Notes: generated from the letters alone by a model not told the origin. Shown: positions 33,877-42,790, counted from the first letter of the stretch. The stretch is 64,000 nucleotides of DNA from Paenibacillus hamazuiensis (GCF_023276405.1 NZ_JALRMO010000001.1:868001-932000); one strand, 5' to 3'. Program-made: numbers and translations.

Positions 33877-34698
33877 ATGGATTTTGTAAAACCGGAACAA
33901 GTGTTGGAGCAGATGGTGCAGGCCGGTGCCAACAAGGCGAACCTGTCGATCAAAGATTTGCTGATCCGCGGTTTTTTGGGCGGAGCGATTCTCGCCTTTG
34001 CCACCACGTTTGCGTTCACCGCTACAGCTCAGACGAAGCTTGGGTTAGTGGGTGCCGTCGTTTTTCCAGTAGGATTTGTCATGATCGTGCTGCTGGGGCT
34101 TGAGCTTGTCACCGGCAGCTTCGCCCTCATCCCTCTTGCGGTATTGGAAAAACGGGTAACGGTCCGCCAGATGCTGAACAATTTTTGGTGGGTCATCGTC
34201 GGGCATGTGGCCGGTTCGATCGCTTATGCCGCGCTGTTTTACGCAGCGGCGACCAATTTCGGCCATGTGAGCGATAATGCGGTCGTACAGACGATCATCA
34301 AGGCGGCCGAGACGAAAACAAACGGTTACTCCGGCATCGGCTTCGACGGCATGGTGGCCGTGTTTTCCAAGGCGATTCTGTGCAACTGGATGGTGACTCT
34401 GGGCGCCGTTATGGCGATGACCTCGCAATCGACGCTCGGCAAAATCGCCGCCATGTGGCTGCCGATCTTGACCTTTTTCGCACAAGGGTTCGAGCATGCC
34501 GTGGTAAACATGTTCGTCATTCCGGCTGGAATGATGTACGGAGCCAACGTGACATTGAGCGGCTGGTGGCTGTGGAACCAAATCCCGGTGCTGCTCGGCA
34601 ACTTCGTAGGCGGAGTGCTTTTTACAGGTATTTTTCTATACCTCACTCATTTGAAAAAAGGAGCGGACGCCGGAAAGAAGCAGTCCAAAGCGGCGTAA
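33877..34698 (+). CDS. nirC: Formate/nitrite transporter family channel
   Basis: This 273-residue membrane protein has six hydrophobic segments and matches the FNT family. It carries FLGGAILAFATTFAF in helix 1 and GLELVTGSFALIP in the re-entrant region. CNWMVTLGAVMA and the late NMFVIPAGMMYGAN are also present. The position between nirD and a siroheme methyltransferase points to nitrite uptake or leak control (NirC role). ATG 33877 follows AAGGAAGGGATG. There is nothing unusual in its length. Confidence 0.92.
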   Translation: MDFVKPEQVLEQMVQAGANKANLSIKDLLIRGFLGGAILAFATTFAFTATAQTKLGLVGAVVFPVGFVMIVLLGLELVTGSFALIPLAVLEKRVTVRQMLNNFWWVIVGHVAGSIAYAALFYAAATNFGHVSDNAVVQTIIKAAETKTNGYSGIGFDGMVAVFSKAILCNWMVTLGAVMAMTSQSTLGKIAAMWLPILTFFAQGFEHAVVNMFVIPAGMMYGANVTLSGWWLWNQIPVLLGNFVGGVLFTGIFLYLTHLKKGADAGKKQSKAA

Positions 34699-34750
34699 AA
34701 AGCTTGCTTCCGTCAAGTTGAACATCATAATTCCGGAGGGGTGACCAAAC

Positions 34751-35524
34751 ATGGGGATCGAGAAGGGAACAGTATTTTTTGTAGGAGCCGGGCCGGGCGA
34801 TCCCAAGCTTATCACCTTGAAAGGATTGGAATGCATACAGATCGCGGACGTGATCGTATACGACCGGCTGGCCAACCCGGCATTGCTGGAGCATGCGCGC
34901 AAGGACGCGGAGATCATATACGTCGGCAAGCACCCGAGCCATCATACGATTCCGCAGGAACAGATCAACGAGATTATCGTCGCCAAAGCGCTGGAAGGCA
35001 AAACGGTCACCCGGCTGAAGGGAGGAGATCCGTGCGTATTCGGGCGCGTCGGCGAAGAAGCGCTGGAGCTTGTGGAGCACGGCATCTCCTATGAGATCGT
35101 GCCCGGCGTAACGGCGGGCATCGCGGTTCCCGCCTATGCGGGCATTCCGGTTACGCACCGCAAGGTGGCGACGACGTTCGCGATGGTGACCGGGCATTTA
35201 TGCCAGGACGATACGATTCCCGAGGAAAAATGGAACGCGCTCGCCACCGGCATCGATACCGTCGCCTTTTACATGGGCATGAGCAACATCGAATTTTTGT
35301 GCGGGCAGCTTGTGAGGCACGGAAGAGCGCCGCAGACCCCGGTGGCCGTCGTCTCGTGGGGGACGACAAGCCTGCAGCGAACCGTGATCGGGACGCTGGA
35401 GAACATCGCGCGGAAGGTGGCCGAAGAGAAGGTGCCCAATCCGGCCATCATCGTGGTGGGAGAAGTCGTCCGCCTGAGGGAGAAGCTGGAGTGGATCGTG
35501 GAAAAGCAGTTCTCCGGAGCTTGA
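34751..35524 (+). CDS. cobA: Uroporphyrinogen-III C-methyltransferase (siroheme synthesis)
   Basis: This 257-residue enzyme uses SAM to methylate uroporphyrinogen III at C2 and C7 to give precorrin-2, the first step to the siroheme needed by NirB. Signatures are VGAGPGDPKLITLKGLE at the N-terminus, RLKGGDPCVFGRVGEEA (about 93-109), and VPGVTAGIAVPAYAGIPVTHR, all diagnostic for SUMT. It is the single-domain form; no dehydrogenase/ferrochelatase (Sir) fusion is seen, so SirB/SirC-type enzymes must lie elsewhere. ATG 34751 follows CGGAGGGG. The gene ends the nitrite operon, and a strong terminator follows. Confidence 0.95.
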   Translation: MGIEKGTVFFVGAGPGDPKLITLKGLECIQIADVIVYDRLANPALLEHARKDAEIIYVGKHPSHHTIPQEQINEIIVAKALEGKTVTRLKGGDPCVFGRVGEEALELVEHGISYEIVPGVTAGIAVPAYAGIPVTHRKVATTFAMVTGHLCQDDTIPEEKWNALATGIDTVAFYMGMSNIEFLCGQLVRHGRAPQTPVAVVSWGTTSLQRTVIGTLENIARKVAEEKVPNPAIIVVGEVVRLREKLEWIVEKQFSGA

Positions 35525-35549
35525 TACAATAAGTTAGAAGTAACGGCAG

Positions 35550-35577
35550 CGCCCTCGAGATCGGGGGCGTTTTTTTG
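35550..35577 (+). terminator. Terminator of the nitrite assimilation operon
   Basis: The 9-bp stem CGCCCTCGA/TCGGGGGCG (one G-U pair) with a GA loop is followed by TTTTTTT. Confidence 0.85.
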
Positions 35578-35617
35578 CTGATTAGAAATTTGCGAGCGGC
35601 AAATTTTTATTTTTTCA

Positions 35618-35646
35618 TTGACTAAACGTTCATTCAACAATAAACT
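35618..35646 (+). promoter_or_regulatory. Promoter with internal TetR-type operator
   Basis: The -35 TTGACT (35618-35623) and -10 TAAACT (35641-35646) are 17 bases apart. The near-palindrome TGACTAAACGTTCATTCA (35619-35636) overlaps the -35 and fills most of the spacer, a classic TetR-family site. The operon ends with a TetR gene, so self-repression is expected. Confidence 0.7.
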
Positions 35647-35687
35647 GAGAGTGTATTCCAATTCTTCGTTCATGGAGGGATTGTTCG

Positions 35688-36437
35688 ATGGATTTATATT
35701 ATGAGATATCCGGCGAAGGTAAACCGGTCATTCTGATGCATAGCGGAGGGGCAGATAGGCGCGACTGGACGTTTGTCGCTCCGGTTTTGGCGGAGCGGTA
35801 CCGGGCGATCGCATGGGACGGCCGGGGCTGCGGGAAATCTCCGTCCCCCACGGAGACGGCCGATTATATCGGTGATTTGCGTGCATTCATGGATCATCTG
35901 CAGCTGGAGGAAGCAGTCCTCGTCGGACATTCGATAGGCGGGCAAATTGCTACGGAATTTGCCTTGACTTATCCGCAGCGGGTATCTAAGCTTGTGCTTA
36001 TAGCTCCCGACTTATCGGGTTTTCCCTACAGCAAGGAATTTATGGAATGGATGGAGTCAATACGATCGGCAGCCCCGGATATCGAGCGAATGATGGAGAT
36101 TTCCCTGGCGTCCGCATCGTACCGCGTCGTGATGGCCAGCCCGCAGAGAGAACTTATGACGGAGATGTGGAAATACAATACCGGAAAAATGTTCGAGTGG
36201 GCGACATGGGAGTCGGTATGGCCGAAACCTCCGGCGTTCGAGCGGCTCGGCGAACTGAGCGTTCCGACTTGCTTTATTCTTGGCAAGGAAGATGTGCCCG
36301 ATCTGCATCGAATAGCCGAATGCTTTCGAGCGGTTCCCGATATCCGTTTTGTCGAAATTGAAGGAGCCGATCATAAACCGACGCTTACCCATCCGGAAGA
36401 GATCTGCCGCCACATTACCGAATTTTTGGAGGATTGA
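35688..36437 (+). CDS. Alpha/beta hydrolase
   Basis: This 249-residue hydrolase has the canonical fold. An oxyanion HSGG motif lies near residue 18. The nucleophile elbow GHSIGG sits at about 79-84. The late Asp lies in LGKEDVPD and the catalytic His in GADHKP near residue 226. Relatives are esterases, lactonases and C-C hydrolases; the substrate is unknown. ATG 35688 follows ATGGAGGGA. A TetR regulator begins nine bases after the stop, and a TetR-type operator overlaps the promoter. The enzyme is therefore probably induced by its own substrate or a related toxic compound. Confidence 0.85.
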   Translation: MDLYYEISGEGKPVILMHSGGADRRDWTFVAPVLAERYRAIAWDGRGCGKSPSPTETADYIGDLRAFMDHLQLEEAVLVGHSIGGQIATEFALTYPQRVSKLVLIAPDLSGFPYSKEFMEWMESIRSAAPDIERMMEISLASASYRVVMASPQRELMTEMWKYNTGKMFEWATWESVWPKPPAFERLGELSVPTCFILGKEDVPDLHRIAECFRAVPDIRFVEIEGADHKPTLTHPEEICRHITEFLED

Positions 36438-36445
36438 CTTAAGAC

Positions 36446-37081
36446 GTGCCGCGTACTCCTGAAGAAAATGAACGTATACGACAAGCCGCCAAAGAGAAAA
36501 TCCAAGCGGCGGCGATGACGCTTTTCATTCAAAAAGGCTACCATGCCACCTCCATCGACGACGTAGCAAAGCAGGCCCAAATCTCGAAAGGCCTGCTTTA
36601 CAATTATTACAAAGGCAAAGAGGAGCTTCTGGCCGCCATAGTCCGGGTACGGATCGAAGAAGTGGCGGAAGTGATGGACAGCGCCGCCGCGCAGAAAACG
36701 CCGGCCGACCGGATTCGCCGTATCGTCGAGGGTGCGATAGAAAATGTATACCGGCGGCCGGACGTATACCGGTTTTTCCTGAATTTGCAAACGCAGCCGC
36801 AGGATGATCGCGTGCTCGCCGCCTACAGCGAGCAGTTGAACGAGGAATCGCGCAAGCAGTTCGAAGTGCAGTGCCGGATTTTCGAACAGCTCGGGGCGAA
36901 GGAGCCAAGAATGAGATCGCTGTATTTCTCCTCCGCGCTGCAAGGCGCGATGCTGATGATGACCATGTACCATGAAGGCTTTCCGGTCGAGAAGATCAAG
37001 GAACATCTCATTCACGAATACTGTACGGCTGAGAGCGTGGATAGCGGAGGAGCGGCGGGCGACAAGACGGATATTCAGTGA
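36446..37081 (+). CDS. TetR-family regulator
   Basis: This 211-residue repressor has the TetR helix-turn-helix at about residues 15-60, with MTLFIQKGYHATSIDDVAKQAQISKGLLYNYYKGKEELL, a near-consensus version. The C-terminal ligand domain is all helical and not assignable. GTG 36446 is the only start before the helix-turn-helix and lies eight bases after the hydrolase stop. The palindrome at the operon promoter (35619-35636) is the expected target. Confidence 0.88.
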   Translation: MPRTPEENERIRQAAKEKIQAAAMTLFIQKGYHATSIDDVAKQAQISKGLLYNYYKGKEELLAAIVRVRIEEVAEVMDSAAAQKTPADRIRRIVEGAIENVYRRPDVYRFFLNLQTQPQDDRVLAAYSEQLNEESRKQFEVQCRIFEQLGAKEPRMRSLYFSSALQGAMLMMTMYHEGFPVEKIKEHLIHEYCTAESVDSGGAAGDKTDIQ

Positions 37082-37087
37082 AAAAAT

Positions 37088-37140
37088 AAAGCAGCGACGC
37101 CGGAGTTTTTTTGGAATCCCGGTCTGTCGCTGCTTTTTTT
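37088..37140. terminator. Bidirectional terminator after tetR
   Basis: The stem AAAGCAGCGAC/GTCGCTGCTTT has a 27-base loop and ends in a seven-T run on the plus strand; an A tract lies on the other side for the convergent isomerase gene. Confidence 0.8.
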
Positions 37141-37167
37141 CAGCATCGTTCAGGCTGGCGGTGCATT

Positions 37168-37995
37168 TTACAAATACGGCTCAACGATCCGGCGGATTCG
37201 CTCCAGCCCTTCCCACATATCGCCCGGCCCGTCGTAAATGAGCACGACTGCGCCGTCATACCCGGACGCCTTCACCGCATCCAGGCAGCGGCGATATTCC
37301 GCCTCGTCCGGCATGCCGTCCGAATCGTACTGGGCTTTGGCGTGGACGGACACGCTGGCCGGCAGCGTCGCGGCAAACTCGTCATACTTGGATGGCGGCA
37401 TGAAATTGCCGAAATCGGTAATCATGCCGACTTTGCCTGCGGTTTCCTGCAACAGGCGGGCGCAGCTTTCCCCCGTGGAGGTCAGGGGGCGGAAATTTTC
37501 CGTAACGACGCGGACGCCATGCTCCGAGGCGTAATCGGCCAGCCCGCACAGCGCCGCAGCCGATTGGCGGATGGCCTGTTCATCCGATGGCGGCGCGTCG
37601 CCGGCGATAACGCGGATCTGCTTGGCGCCGGCTTCGGAGGCAACGCCGATCCAGCGGCGGATAAGCTCCAGATCGGCTTCGCGCCGCGCTTCGTCAGCGG
37701 CGGTCAAGTCGCCGTAGTCGAGCAGCAGCGTGTCAAACGAAATCCCCGCAGCGGAAAAAGCCTCGCGAAGCTGCCCCAGATAAGCCGGCTCGGTCGACGG
37801 AAAATGGAAGTGGCATACCTCTACCGCCCGGTAGCCTCGTTTCGCCGCCTCAGCGGGCAGCTCGAGCAGCGTCAATATTTGCGGCTGCTCCTGTTCGTTT
37901 GTCTTGTGCGTCCCGGCGGCGGCATCCCACTCCGTCCAGCGAAGCGGTCCGAGCAGCCGGTGCAGACTCCAGGTGCTTACGGATAAATAAGACAT
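37168..37995 (-). CDS. Sugar phosphate isomerase/epimerase, xylose isomerase-like TIM barrel
   Basis: This 275-residue protein belongs to the AP-endonuclease-2/xylose-isomerase-like barrel superfamily. Metal-binding residues are expected in VEVCHFHFPS, VVTENFRPL, ITDFGNF and VSVHAKAQYD, in the usual order along the barrel. Relatives isomerise or epimerise sugars such as inosose or hydroxypyruvate. ATG 37995 follows AAGGAGGAA. A near-perfect cre site lies 70 bases upstream, so it should be subject to carbon catabolite control. The reaction is unknown. Confidence 0.8.
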   Translation of the reverse strand: MSYLSVSTWSLHRLLGPLRWTEWDAAAGTHKTNEQEQPQILTLLELPAEAAKRGYRAVEVCHFHFPSTEPAYLGQLREAFSAAGISFDTLLLDYGDLTAADEARREADLELIRRWIGVASEAGAKQIRVIAGDAPPSDEQAIRQSAAALCGLADYASEHGVRVVTENFRPLTSTGESCARLLQETAGKVGMITDFGNFMPPSKYDEFAATLPASVSVHAKAQYDSDGMPDEAEYRRCLDAVKASGYDGAVVLIYDGPGDMWEGLERIRRIVEPYL

Positions 37996-38064
37996 ACGAT
38001 TCCTCCTTGAATCGTGAAAGCAGTCCGTCCAGTCGGGCGAACTGGTTCCATATTTTACAAGTTT

Positions 38065-38078
38065 CGTGAACGCTTTCA
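38065..38078 (-). promoter_or_regulatory. cre (CcpA) site upstream of the TIM-barrel isomerase
   Basis: On the minus strand the sequence TGAAAGCGTTCACG matches the cre consensus TGWAANCGNTNWCA at 13 of 14 positions. It lies 70-83 bases before the isomerase start. Confidence 0.65.
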
Positions 38079-38262
38079 TCATATCACAATTGGCAGATCT
38101 TGTAATGGGGGAAAACGCGTGCCGGTGTATTGCTAAGGAGAATCATATTGTTTCAGGGCCCTCTAGTATTGCGTATTCATGGATAAAATCGGAAAGTGCT
38201 TCAAATAATACTGCTAAATTTTCCATATTAGGCGGTAATGCTCTTTGGAACGGTACTTATTA

Positions 38263-38793
38263 ATGAGTAATGAACAACTTCATGAAATGCAGCAAAATAA
38301 TGCATTTTTTGAAGTTCAAAGATGGCTAAATAATAGCATATTTACTTGGACTTGGTGGTTCGTACTTGGTATTCTCGTTATTCCATGGTGCATCGCCGTA
38401 ATACTTATTGATCGTAAGAGAGCCCATTCTATTTGGTTTTTCGGTCTAGTGGTACTGATTATCACTTCTTTTATAGACGACCTCGGTGCCGAAATTGGTA
38501 TTTGGGTTTATCCTGTTAAGTTGCTTCCTTACTCTCTCATTGCTTTTCCTTTTGATTTCTCCATTATTCCCGTTGCACAAATGTTGATTTTTCAATATTT
38601 CTCAACATGGAAAACTTTTTTCCTTGCCTTGGTTCTCCAGGCAATTACCTTTGCATTTATCGGCGAACCGTTTTCCGTTTGGATCGAAGCTATCGCGTAT
38701 TATGGCTGGAACTACTTTTATTCCTTTCTTTTTTACATATTCACCGGTACTTTCAGTAGGGCATTTGTAAATTACTGGACGCCAAAAGCATGA
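38263..38793 (+). CDS. CBO0543-family membrane protein, AT-rich
   Basis: This 176-residue protein has about five membrane helices and matches the CBO0543 family of Clostridia and Bacilli. It carries TWWFVLGILVIPWCIAVILIDRKR at the start, FIDDLGAEIGIW in the middle and YGWNYFYSFLFYI near the end. The function is unknown. ATG 38263 has no clear ribosome site. Its base composition (many A/T third positions) differs from its GC-rich neighbours, and the 180 bases upstream share this, so the block was probably acquired. It lies between an isomerase gene and a repeat-rich gap. Confidence 0.75.
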   Translation: MSNEQLHEMQQNNAFFEVQRWLNNSIFTWTWWFVLGILVIPWCIAVILIDRKRAHSIWFFGLVVLIITSFIDDLGAEIGIWVYPVKLLPYSLIAFPFDFSIIPVAQMLIFQYFSTWKTFFLALVLQAITFAFIGEPFSVWIEAIAYYGWNYFYSFLFYIFTGTFSRAFVNYWTPKA

Positions 38794-38820
38794 TTCATGA
38801 GTCGATGAGTCGAAAATAGA

Positions 38821-38997
38821 GGAACTGACGTTCGTTAATCGGGCCTTTATCCGGTCGTTCTGCGTAGTAGCGGAACTGAGGTGCGTTATTTCGGCTTTTA
38901 TTAGGCCGAAAGCCATGATTTCGTGACAATAGAGCACCTCAGTTCCGCAATTTTTCCGCAGTCGTCATAAAAATGCCAAATAGGGCACTACAGTTCC
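38821..38997. repeat. Dispersed intergenic repeat, GGAACT family, copy set 2
   Basis: Two direct copies (38821-38840 and 38872-38892, with GGAACTGAGGTGCGTTATTT) and two inverted copies (38933-38947 and 38979-38997) are present. The layout matches 9300-9475. Nothing here codes for a protein. Confidence 0.7.
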
Positions 38998-39046
38998 GCT
39001 AAGCAGCGAGGCAGCTCGACGTCGACGCCCGTGATCGGGAAAGCGG

Positions 39047-39234
39047 CGATCTCCCCGCACTGCCTCGCCAAGGCTCGGGATCGGGAAAAAACCGATCTCC
39101 CCGCACTGCCTCGCCGAGGCCCGTGATCGGGAAAGCGGCGATCTCCCTGCACTGCTTCGCCAAGGCTCGGGATCGGGAAAAAGCCGATCTCCCCGCACTG
39201 CCTCGCCAAGGCCCGGATCAGGAAAGCGGCGATC
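39047..39234. repeat. 46-bp tandem repeat array, four units
   Basis: Units begin with CGATCTCCCC at 39047, 39093, 39139 and 39185, and a partial fifth begins at 39230 after a 45-base unit. Each unit contains CACTGCCTCGCC and GATCGGGAAA. Odd and even units differ slightly, which suggests a 92-bp duplication. The period is not a multiple of three, so the open frames across it are not evidence of coding. Confidence 0.85.
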
Positions 39235-39295
39235 CCTTTCACCGTCCGGACCGTGTGCAGCAGTGTTTCCGACCAGGTCCCCCCCCCCACCCGCT

Positions 39296-42200
39296 TCAAA
39301 CCATCAAAATTTCCCGAATCTCCTGCTCGGTGAGTCCGGACAACGATTCTTGGCCGGGCCGGATAACTTCCTCGATCAAGCTTTTCTTTCTCTGCTGAAG
39401 CTCATACATCTTGTCTTCCACGGTCCCTTTGGCGACGAGGCGGATGACCTGCACGACGCTTTTCTGGCCGATGCGGTGCGCGCGGTCGGCGGCCTGCTCC
39501 TCAACGGCGGGATTCCACCACAGGTCGTACAAAATGACCGTGTCCGCGCCCGTGAGGTTAAGCCCGGTGCCGCCGGCCCTGAGCGAGATGAGGAACAGGT
39601 CGCGTTCCCCGGCATTAAAGCGGCTGCACAGCCCGACGCGCTCCTCGGCGGGAGTTTGGCCGTCCAGGTAAAAAAACGGCACGCCCCGGTAGCCGAGCTC
39701 CTTGCCGATCAAACCGAGCATTTCCGTAAACTGCGAAAAGACGAGCATTCGTTTTCCCGCGCTCCGGCAATCGTCCACAATTTGCAGCAACTGCTCGAAT
39801 TTGGCCGAGCTGCCGGCATAACCTTCCACGAACAAGGCGGGGTGGCAGCATAGCTGACGAAGCCGGGTCAAGCCGGCCAAAATTTTGATGCGGTTTTTGT
39901 CGAAGGTGTCCGCGTCCAGATGCTTCACGGTTTCCTGCCGCAGCTTGGCGAGATAGGCGACGTACAGCTTTTTCTGCTCCGGCAGCAGCTCGGACGCCTG
40001 CAGCGTCTCGATTTTTTCCGGCAGCTCCTTCAGCACGTCGCTTTTGACCCGGCGCAGCAAAAATGGTCGTGCCCGCCGCGCCACCGCTTCCCGCGACAAT
40101 TCGCCGAACGCCTTGCGGCCCGGGAACAAGCCGGGGAAAACGGCATCGAATATCGACCACAGCTCCTCCAGGCGGTTTTCCACCGGCGTTCCGGTAAGAG
40201 CGAAGCGATGCCGCGCCTGCACGGATTTCACCGCCTGCGCGGTCTGGGTCGCGTAGTTCTTGAACATCTGCGCTTCATCCAGGATCAGCGTATGGAACGA
40301 TCGCCCCGCATACAGCTCGATATCTCTGCGCAAAAGCGGGTAAGAGGTGATGACGACGTCGGCCCCGGAGTCGGATAAGTCCTTCAACATGCGGCTGCGT
40401 TCCGCTTTGCTCCCGTCCGGAATGACCGGGACGATCTCCGGCGCGAACCTGCTCAGCTCATTTCGCCAGTTGTAGACAAGCGATGCGGGAGCGACAACCA
40501 GCACCGGCATACCGCGCTCGCGGATTTCCGGCAGGACGGAGACAAGGTAGGCGATGCTTTGCACCGTTTTGCCGAGCCCCATGTCGTCCGCCAAAATGCC
40601 GCCGAACCGGTAGTGGGCCAGCGTTTTCAGCCATTCGAAGCCGTATTTCTGGTAATCCCGCAGGGTGGAGGCGAGGCTTTCCGGCACGGGGAAATCGAGA
40701 TTATCGGGATTGCGCATATTCTCCAGCAGCCGTCGGAACGATTTTCCGAGCTTCACTGCATCTCCCGGCTTTTCGGAGTCGAGCAAAGCCATTCCGCGCA
40801 CAACAGGAATACGGAGTTCCGCGTCCTTCACGTCCCCGTGCCGAATCCCCACTTCATTCAGGAAACGGACAATTTCCTGAAACTCGGCGCTTTCGAGCGG
40901 CATCAGCGCACCGCCGGGCAGTTTGTAATATCTGCGTTTCTCTTCGAGAGATTTAAGCAAATTCCGGATTTGCGATTCGGGAATACCGTCAATGTCAAAT
41001 TTGAACTCCAGCCAATCGGTGCGTTCGTCCACATTGACCGAGACTTGGGCAGGTGTGCGCCCGATGTAAATCCGCTCCTTGACGGCGGACGTGGCGTAAA
41101 TTTGGACGAGCTTCTCCAGCTGAGGGACGACGTGGTACAAAAACTCGTATTCGCCGTCCTCGTCATCCAAAAAGTATCCGGCTTCCGTCTTCGCAAAAGG
41201 GCTCATCTCCATCAGCTCGAGAATGGCGCGTTCCCGCTCCCCGTCCCGCACCAGAATGCGATCCTCGCCGCGCCTTTGCCCGGCTTCCTCCAGCGGATTG
41301 ATGACGATATCGCCGTATTGAAACTCAAGCCCGGCCAGCAGCCGGTCCTTGACCCGATCCAGATACAGCCTCGCTTTCAGCGGGATTTGCACGAGCCGGC
41401 CGGAAACGGCGTCGGCCATGCGCACTTGGCCGAGCTTCATCAGCCCGGGAACGACCTTTTCCACAAATGGCCCGATTTGCTCAGGCGGGATCCGGACTTC
41501 GTCCCTGCGGGAAGCTTCGAGCATCCGCTTCAGCTCCGCCAGGCGCCGGCCTTCCTCCGGATGCAGCTTCTTAAGCGTTCCTTCGGCAAGCGCCACCCCG
41601 TATTCTTCCAATACGGCTATGCTGTCCAAACCGTGCACGCCCAGCAGGTACCCGCCGGAATCCGACGCGTCTAATGCAAAATGCAGCGGCAGCGGCTCGT
41701 CCGACCAGCGGATGCCTTCGAAGATGCGGCCGTTATGCTCCAATTTCGCCGCCGGCGTTTCAGCGAGCAGCGATGAGATGTTTTCCCACGCAAACGGAGG
41801 AATCAGCAGTATGCGATCGTTGCGCACACCGCCGCTGTAAGCGGGAACGGCATTCGGCGTTTCGCGGTACAATTTTTCATTCCGGTGGATGCGAATCAGC
41901 TCTTGAAGAATCGCCTCATCCTGCTGCCGAAAGCAGTGAAGTTCCGGATTGTAAGTGAAATGGCTGGAAAAAAAGAAAGGCTCCCGCCGGTCGATCCGTT
42001 CCAGAAACTGTTTCACGCCCGGTACGATATACAGCCGCTTGGGTCCGACCTTCAGCTCCACGGCAAACATCATCCTGCCGTATCCGGGTCCGCAGGCATA
42101 CGGCTTTAAAGTAAACTCGACATCGAGAACCGATCTCGTTTCCGCAAAAGAGCGGGCTCCCGCCGGATGCTGCCGCAATGCGCCGAACAATCCCAGCATG

Positions 42201-42625
42201 CCGCTGGCCAGCCTTCGGTCTTCCGGCGAAATCCCCGAAGCGTCATCCGCCGGACGAGCCGGGCTAAGCAGAGGTTGGCCGGCCTCTTCCGGCGATCGCA
42301 GTGAAGAGGCGTACGAACGGAGCGGCGGCTGACCCCCGCGGCGGCTGTCGTGGATGCTCAGCAGCACGGCGGCGATATGACCGCAAAATTTGGCATAGGT
42401 TGGAAGCGCGGGACAGCTGCATGCCGCATGCACGCCGCCGAGATCGTCGATGCGCACCGCGACGCGGTAAGTTTCTTTTCCTTCAACCGCGGCATCGTAT
42501 TGCGAGGTTTCGTCGTCCTGCCGCGAGAACACGACCTTTTTGGCGCTGACGTAATCTCTTCCTCTCTCAAACGATGTTTGCCCGCACAACGATTTGATGA
42601 CCTTGTGGGTCAGAGTAAAGCTCAT
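39296..42625 (-). CDS. SNF2-family DNA helicase with SWIM zinc finger
   Basis: This 1109-residue ATPase has an N-terminal SWIM finger (CSCPALPTYAKFCGH, about residues 65-80). A long middle region of the bacterial SNF2_assoc type runs to about 640. The two RecA-like lobes fill the C-terminal 470 residues. Motif I is DDMGLGKT, motif II LDEAQ, and motif VI HRIGQ. ATG 42625 is chosen because AAAGGA lies nine bases upstream; two earlier ATGs lack a site. Relatives such as YqhH and RapA-like proteins remodel protein-DNA or RNA polymerase complexes, but the role in this genome is unknown. It stands alone. Confidence 0.9.
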   Translation of the reverse strand: MSFTLTHKVIKSLCGQTSFERGRDYVSAKKVVFSRQDDETSQYDAAVEGKETYRVAVRIDDLGGVHAACSCPALPTYAKFCGHIAAVLLSIHDSRRGGQPPLRSYASSLRSPEEAGQPLLSPARPADDASGISPEDRRLASGMLGLFGALRQHPAGARSFAETRSVLDVEFTLKPYACGPGYGRMMFAVELKVGPKRLYIVPGVKQFLERIDRREPFFFSSHFTYNPELHCFRQQDEAILQELIRIHRNEKLYRETPNAVPAYSGGVRNDRILLIPPFAWENISSLLAETPAAKLEHNGRIFEGIRWSDEPLPLHFALDASDSGGYLLGVHGLDSIAVLEEYGVALAEGTLKKLHPEEGRRLAELKRMLEASRRDEVRIPPEQIGPFVEKVVPGLMKLGQVRMADAVSGRLVQIPLKARLYLDRVKDRLLAGLEFQYGDIVINPLEEAGQRRGEDRILVRDGERERAILELMEMSPFAKTEAGYFLDDEDGEYEFLYHVVPQLEKLVQIYATSAVKERIYIGRTPAQVSVNVDERTDWLEFKFDIDGIPESQIRNLLKSLEEKRRYYKLPGGALMPLESAEFQEIVRFLNEVGIRHGDVKDAELRIPVVRGMALLDSEKPGDAVKLGKSFRRLLENMRNPDNLDFPVPESLASTLRDYQKYGFEWLKTLAHYRFGGILADDMGLGKTVQSIAYLVSVLPEIRERGMPVLVVAPASLVYNWRNELSRFAPEIVPVIPDGSKAERSRMLKDLSDSGADVVITSYPLLRRDIELYAGRSFHTLILDEAQMFKNYATQTAQAVKSVQARHRFALTGTPVENRLEELWSIFDAVFPGLFPGRKAFGELSREAVARRARPFLLRRVKSDVLKELPEKIETLQASELLPEQKKLYVAYLAKLRQETVKHLDADTFDKNRIKILAGLTRLRQLCCHPALFVEGYAGSSAKFEQLLQIVDDCRSAGKRMLVFSQFTEMLGLIGKELGYRGVPFFYLDGQTPAEERVGLCSRFNAGERDLFLISLRAGGTGLNLTGADTVILYDLWWNPAVEEQAADRAHRIGQKSVVQVIRLVAKGTVEDKMYELQQRKKSLIEEVIRPGQESLSGLTEQEIREILMV

Positions 42626-42734
42626 TGGGGACGATCCTTTCATGCGAAACATTTAACCCTAATCATAACAGATTTTGCAAAAGAAAGGTTCCGAAATTGT
42701 TAAAGCCGTTCTTTTTGTAATAAGACGACCAAGC

Positions 42735-42751
42735 TGCAAGCGCTTTATAAT
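42735..42751 (+). promoter_or_regulatory. Promoter -10 with cre-like site for the Gfo/Idh operon
   Basis: A TATAAT (42746-42751) overlaps TGCAAGCGCTTTAT, which matches the cre consensus at 11 of 14 positions. No good -35 was seen. Carbon catabolite repression is possible. Confidence 0.45.
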
Positions 42752-42790
42752 ACGGTTGAAGGTTACATTATGACGATGGGAGATGCAGAT

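Noticed and set aside
38066-38263. 65-residue frame upstream of the CBO0543 gene
   Set aside because: It lacks a ribosome site, begins inside the antisense promoter region of the isomerase and has no recognisable pattern.
38988-39299. Open minus-strand frames of about 100 residues across the 46-bp tandem repeat
   Set aside because: The repeat lacks stop codons in several frames and its period is not a multiple of three, so long frames arise automatically. No ribosome site or conserved protein pattern supports them.
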